Origin: Kiritimatiellia bacterium
GTDB lineage: Bacteria; Verrucomicrobiota; Kiritimatiellia; RFP12; UBA1067
Direction of reading: 5' to 3'
DNA: 34,784 bases
NCBI GenBank assembly: GCA_017454745.1
Contig: JAFTCL010000017.1
Location: 1 to 34,784 of the forward strand
Position 1 is the first letter of the stretch. Every line of letters starts with the position of its first letter. The notes below the pieces were generated by a model. The model saw only the letters and a program-made list of their open reading frames with translations, did not search any database and had not been told where the DNA came from. The position numbers were made by a program, and so were the translations under genes. Of the stretch, positions 30,838 to 34,784 are shown piece by piece.

Positions 30838-33063
30838 ATGCATAAACTCGCAAAAATGAACAAATTGGTACGATGTACGGCGGCGTTTGCAGCCTTTTGC
30901 GGGCTTGTGTCTGCGGCCGTTCTGGCGGCTTCCGGCGAAATCGCCATCCGTTGCGACTATCCCGCCGGGAATATCAAGGTGGACAAAATCGACGTGGCCG
31001 CGAATACCGTCATGATCCGTCCCGACCATCGCGACACGAAAGGGCATTGGTCCCACTTTGACTTCACGCCCTCCGGCGGGGACGCGGATGAGCCGTCTGC
31101 GGTTCCTTTTTCGGCGATCCGTCTCCGGAAGCCCCAGACCGACAGACCGGAGGTTTGGAAGGCGACCTTGGATCAGTTCGTAAAATATCGTCCGGCGGTG
31201 GACGAGGTGTGGTTCTCCACGGGAATCTGCTTCCCGAAAATGGACGAACATCGCGCGAGCGCCGAAAGACAGGCCGCCGCCGCCGAAAGTCTGCGCAGGG
31301 CCGGCATCCTTCCGTCTTTGCAGGTGCAGTCCACCATCGGCCACGGCGATTCGTTCACGCGCTATGCGGACAATTCGGGGATCGTCTGGCAGACGTATGT
31401 TTCGGAGAACGGCGCCACGGCGAAGTCGCTCAACTGTTTCCGCGCACCGGGGTTCATCGCCTATATGCGCGAGATGGCTTCTGTCTACGCCGCCGCTATC
31501 AAGCCGTACGCCGTTTGGGTCGATGATGACATCCGTGTCATCAACCACGGCGGTCCCGGTTTCGGCTGCCACTGCGAATACTGTATCGAAGCGTTTGCGA
31601 AGAAGGAGGCGGAACGGGCGCACGAGGCCACCCCCCGAAAGTGGACGCGCGCGGCGCTTGTCGCGGAAAAAAATAAAGACGCCGCGTTCGCCGCGCGCTG
31701 GCGCGCGTTCGCTTTCGAGGGCGAGGCCGATCTCGTGCGGATTATCGGCGAGGCGGTTCATGCCGCGTCTCCCGAAACGCGGATGTGCCAGCAACAGCCG
31801 GGCGCGTGTTTCCCGGAACACCGCATGCTTTACGAGGCTTGCCATGCCGCCACGGGGCTTCCCGTCGGGATGCGTCCCGGCGCCGCCTCATATTTTGACC
31901 ATGACGCGCGCGACCAGATCGGCAAGGCGTACTATCTGGCCCTTCAGATCGACACTATCGGTCCGATGCCGTACATCGACCGCATCTGCCCGGAGATTGA
32001 GAGCTGCCCGCGCTCCTTCGGCTGCCGAACGGGACGCGGCGTGCTGCTTGAGGCGCTGGAAGGCCTTTCGCAGGGCATGAACTCCATTTCCGCGCTCGTA
32101 ATCGATGCCGGCTTCGAGACGCCGGAATGGTACGGCGAGGAGATTCTTGCGCCGCTGGCGCGGAATGCCGTGATGCTTAAGCGGTATGTCGCTTTGAGCG
32201 AGGGAGCGAAACGGTGCGGCTATGGCGTTTCTGGCAGCCCGGCCAGCGCGCTTCTGACCGGTTCGCTTCCGCTCAAACCCCTTGTGCCGGATGCGTCTTC
32301 CGACCTTGCCCGGATTGTGACGGTGAGCGTGGCTCAGGCGGCGGTCGAAAAAGGGGGCGATGTTTTGGCGCGGCTCTTTTCGGAGAATCTGCTTATCGAC
32401 GGCGGCGCGGCGGAGGTGCTGTTCAAGTCCGGGCATGGCGCGGAGATCGGCATCGCCGGTTGTGAAAAGTTCGACGGCAATCTGCGCGAACGGTTTATGG
32501 AAGATCCCGTCAACGCTGGTCTTAAGGCGCGCGAGACACCTGTTTCTGGAAAGTCGTTCTTTTTGTCTCCCGCTGCGGGCGCGAAGGCCGTGTCGGGCTA
32601 CTACAGCGATGCCAACGCCTCCTTCTGGCGCGAGGCGGCGGTCGTGCTGTTCGAGAAAAAGTCCGGGTCGCGTCGCGTCGTGTTCGGGCACGATGCCTTC
32701 ACAAGCGCGCTAAGGATTGCTTCCGGCGACCGCGTGGTGCAACTGCACCGGCTGGCGGATTGGGCCTCGCACGGCAAGTCGCCTGTCCTTCTGGAAACGC
32801 CGGCCCGTTCGTTCGTCCAGCCGCGCGTACGTGCAGACGGAACACTCGCGTCGGTCGTGTTCGTCAATGGGTCTGTCGGCGTGACGCCGCCCGTGAAAAT
32901 GCGCCTGCGCGGCGTTCCCGCCAAGATGGCGCGGGCCGTGTGGGCGTCGTTCGATGCGGAGGATGTTAAGCTTGCCGTCACGCGCGATGGCGGAGATGCC
33001 TCGGTTACGTTGCCCCCTGTCCCCGCCTGGACGGGCGGATACCTCTTTTTCGAGGCGGATTAG
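30838..33063 (+). CDS. Exported TIM-barrel-like putative glycoside hydrolase, family not identified
   Basis: 741 aa from the ATG at 30838; upstream in-frame codons reach 30721 but look random. Signal peptide at about 1-31. The body resembles glycoside-hydrolase-like proteins of Lentisphaerae/Planctomycetes-type bacteria: VDEVWFSTGI at about 121-130, an acidic motif VWVDDDIR with D229-D231, and immediately after it GCHCEYC with C244, C246 and C249, a possible metal site as in GH42-like enzymes. A C-terminal beta-rich part (about 450-741) ends WTGGYLFFEAD. Length and order fit a catalytic barrel followed by accessory domains. I cannot name the family or substrate. It lacks the surface-protein tail. 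It lies after the LamG protein and the AAA relic, and its ribosome site is weak (GAGACGAAG). Confidence 0.6.
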   Translation: MHKLAKMNKLVRCTAAFAAFCGLVSAAVLAASGEIAIRCDYPAGNIKVDKIDVAANTVMIRPDHRDTKGHWSHFDFTPSGGDADEPSAVPFSAIRLRKPQTDRPEVWKATLDQFVKYRPAVDEVWFSTGICFPKMDEHRASAERQAAAAESLRRAGILPSLQVQSTIGHGDSFTRYADNSGIVWQTYVSENGATAKSLNCFRAPGFIAYMREMASVYAAAIKPYAVWVDDDIRVINHGGPGFGCHCEYCIEAFAKKEAERAHEATPRKWTRAALVAEKNKDAAFAARWRAFAFEGEADLVRIIGEAVHAASPETRMCQQQPGACFPEHRMLYEACHAATGLPVGMRPGAASYFDHDARDQIGKAYYLALQIDTIGPMPYIDRICPEIESCPRSFGCRTGRGVLLEALEGLSQGMNSISALVIDAGFETPEWYGEEILAPLARNAVMLKRYVALSEGAKRCGYGVSGSPASALLTGSLPLKPLVPDASSDLARIVTVSVAQAAVEKGGDVLARLFSENLLIDGGAAEVLFKSGHGAEIGIAGCEKFDGNLRERFMEDPVNAGLKARETPVSGKSFFLSPAAGAKAVSGYYSDANASFWREAAVVLFEKKSGSRRVVFGHDAFTSALRIASGDRVVQLHRLADWASHGKSPVLLETPARSFVQPRVRADGTLASVVFVNGSVGVTPPVKMRLRGVPAKMARAVWASFDAEDVKLAVTRDGGDASVTLPPVPAWTGGYLFFEAD

Positions 33064-33187
33064 GACGTCTTTGCAGGTTGGTCTGCCGCTTGTCTCTGCC
33101 GTAAACGAGGTTAGGGCGGTTACGTTTAAGTCAAGGTGTCTTTAAGGGTTTGAGCTGGAGTTTTGGAATTGCTTTAGGAGGATTATG

Positions 33188-34642
33188 ATGGAAGGTTGGG
33201 ATTTTTCGAGACGCGGTTTTATTTCGGGATCGGCGGCTTTCGCGCTTACCGGAGCGACGGGGCGGATGTTCGCGCAAACTTTACGCGGCAGGGAGGTCAA
33301 GCTCCGCATCGGGATTGTCAGCGATATCCACATCACTACCGACGCTTCGTGCGAGCATTTCGAGAAGGCGTTGACCTCATTCCGCAATCACGGCGTTGAC
33401 GGGGTGCTGATTGCCGGAGACATGGCGGATTACGGGGTGATGGATCAGCTTTTGCGCGTGGGCGCAACTTGGCGCAAGGTATTTCCGGGCGACAAAGGTC
33501 TGGCGGGGAAACCCGTAACCAAGCTTTTCGTTTATGGCAACCACGATATCGACGGATGGAATTACGGGATCACCCGTAAACATTACCCAGACATCGAGAA
33601 GAACCATCCGGAACAGATAATTGGACATCGCCGGGATTTGGCTTGGAAAGAGGCGTTCGACGAAGAGTACGCGCCGATTTGGTTGAAGGACATCAGAGGA
33701 TTTAAGTTTGTCGGCGTCCACCACGGTGGGTATTTTTCGAAAACCGAGATCGGCGAGTTTTTGGAGGCACACCGTAAAGAACTCGAGGGCGCTAAACCCT
33801 TCTTCTATACGCAACACTACCATCCCAGGGGAACCTGCTCCGCGCCGTGGACTTGGGGGCAAGATGAGGGTTACTCCACCGCCGCCTTGAGCCGGTTTCC
33901 CAACGCTATCGCATTCACCGGACATTCGCATACTCCGTTGGTTGACGACCGCACCATCTGGCAAGGTGCCTTTACTTCGGTCGGCACCGCTTCGCTTCGG
34001 TACCTGATTCCGTTCGGCGGCCGCGAAAACTCGACCGTGTTCGGGGTGCCGGACATCGGGGACCAGCAAATGGCCAGAATGGGATGCCGCGACGGCAAGC
34101 ACGGCCAAATCATGTCGGTGTATGACGACTGCATCCACCTCCAGCGCCGCGAGTTCACTTACGGCGAGTCGCTGGGCGCGGATTGGGTAATTCCATTGAC
34201 ACCCGACGCTTTCCCGATGGGAAATGGCGGTAAACCGCCCCTGTCCTTCGCCGTACGGGCGGAAAAAGAGCGCGCACCGGAGTTCGCCAAGGATGCGAAG
34301 ATCACGGTGACACAGGGAAAGGGGAATTCGCGCAAAGGCAAGCAGCCGATTGAGCAGGTCACAGTCCGTTTCCCGACCGTGCTGGCGAAAGACACCGGCG
34401 TCCGTGCGTTTGATTACGAAGTGGCGGCCGAGATTCATGAAGCCGATGTCGTGCGCCGGATAGTCAAATATGTGTATTCGCCCAGATACTATCTTGGGGA
34501 AGGACACGACGCGCAAGAGACGTCCTGCGTTTTCGCCCGTTCCGATTTCACCCACAATGGAGACGTAGTGTTCCATGTCCGCCCCCGGGCATCGTTCGGA
34601 ACCGCAGGGGCGGAGATTTCCTGCAAATACCGGCTGGTTTGA
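33188..34642 (+). CDS. Tat-exported calcineurin-like metallophosphoesterase
   Basis: 484 aa. AGGAGG at 33176-33181 favours the second of two consecutive ATGs (six-base spacing; the first, at 33185, is only three bases away). A twin-arginine signal, SRRGFISGSAAFAL, begins at residue 7, so the folded protein is exported by the Tat system, as expected for a metal enzyme. Metal-binding motifs in order: D46 and H48 in SDIHI, D78 in GDMAD, N118 and H119 in GNHD, then QHYH and GHSH. These are all five blocks of the family. A C-terminal beta domain of about 150 residues follows the catalytic part. The substrate is unknown; relatives hydrolyse phosphomonoesters, phosphodiesters or nucleotides. The 120-base gap from the preceding gene shows no terminator. 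Confidence 0.9.
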   Translation: MEGWDFSRRGFISGSAAFALTGATGRMFAQTLRGREVKLRIGIVSDIHITTDASCEHFEKALTSFRNHGVDGVLIAGDMADYGVMDQLLRVGATWRKVFPGDKGLAGKPVTKLFVYGNHDIDGWNYGITRKHYPDIEKNHPEQIIGHRRDLAWKEAFDEEYAPIWLKDIRGFKFVGVHHGGYFSKTEIGEFLEAHRKELEGAKPFFYTQHYHPRGTCSAPWTWGQDEGYSTAALSRFPNAIAFTGHSHTPLVDDRTIWQGAFTSVGTASLRYLIPFGGRENSTVFGVPDIGDQQMARMGCRDGKHGQIMSVYDDCIHLQRREFTYGESLGADWVIPLTPDAFPMGNGGKPPLSFAVRAEKERAPEFAKDAKITVTQGKGNSRKGKQPIEQVTVRFPTVLAKDTGVRAFDYEVAAEIHEADVVRRIVKYVYSPRYYLGEGHDAQETSCVFARSDFTHNGDVVFHVRPRASFGTAGAEISCKYRLV

Positions 34643-34745
34643 GGCCGCGCGTGCAGGTTTCCAGCGCAACACCCTGGGATTTGTCGTGTGACCTGACGGT
34701 GCCATGAAGTTTCCAGCGCCCAAGTTTTTTTCGCTAAAAAGGGGG

Positions 34746-34774
34746 TTGAAAAAGTCAGGCGTCGGCTGTATGCT
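34746..34774 (+). promoter_or_regulatory. Sigma70-like promoter reading out of the window
   Basis: TTGAAA (34746-34751), 17-base spacer, TATGCT (34769-34774). The predicted start is near the window edge, so it probably drives the next gene to the right. Two copies of GTTTCCAGCGC lie upstream (about 34655 and 34707), possibly operator half-sites or chance. Confidence 0.6.
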
Positions 34775-34784
34775 TTCTTGCAAA

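Noticed and set aside
33377..34783. 468-codon minus-strand open frame
   Set aside because: Antisense to the well-supported metallophosphoesterase; composition is shadow-like and there is no ribosome site or known motif.

Overview
The window looks like a chromosome piece of a GC-rich Gram-negative bacterium of the Planctomycetes-Verrucomicrobia-Lentisphaerae-Kiritimatiellota assemblage. An uncultured Kiritimatiellota/Lentisphaerota-type carbohydrate degrader is my best guess. This is inferred from the mix of conserved housekeeping genes with giant beta-helix/LamG/F5-8-like surface proteins, secreted glycan enzymes and GxDLY-SGNH esterases. No 16S or other decisive marker is present.

Layout. 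(1) 1-208: the C-terminal end of a large surface protein, closed by a strong intrinsic terminator. (2) 338-3153, plus strand: a secreted GH10 xylanase, then a three-gene module of an ECF sigma factor, a one-TM protein and a Spy/CnrX-like periplasmic protein. (3) 3167-11316, minus strand: a conserved core block in two transcription groups, rplU-rpmA-obg-(NAGPA-like glycosidase) and tig-clpP-clpX-larC-ispE. (4) 11563-18667: two very large surface proteins that meet head to head at about 16222. Both lack a start region and a signal peptide. (5) 18781-19094: a sigma70 promoter and three tRNAs (Leu-CAG, Glu-CTC, Thr-CGT). (6) 19095-20115: a decayed stretch ending in a VapC-like PIN toxin that has lost its N-terminus, with its small partner gene intact. 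(7) 20115-23870: a third giant surface protein, fused head to head to the broken toxin and interrupted by one in-frame TAG. (8) 23881-27211: tandem SGNH esterase paralogues, the first with its catalytic Ser and His replaced. (9) 27372-30437: a 1021-aa protein with four LamG-like repeats. (10) 30438-33063: a palindrome, an AAA-ATPase-like relic and a secreted TIM-barrel-like protein. (11) 33188-34642: a Tat-exported metallophosphoesterase, followed by a promoter that reads out of the window.

The most interesting signal is a short C-terminal tail shared by all five large surface proteins whose 3' ends are visible. It is G-[TL] followed by four (in one case five) hydrophobic residues and one last residue, placed about 6-12 residues after a DG (or GHD) turn. 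The codons differ between copies, so the conservation is at protein level. None of the ordinary secreted enzymes in the window has the tail. It may be an undescribed sorting or outer-membrane assembly signal for this adhesin family. The second theme is rearrangement: two separate head-to-head truncation junctions, a nonsense codon, in-frame palindromic repeats and an active-site-dead duplicate, all within 11.5-31 kb.
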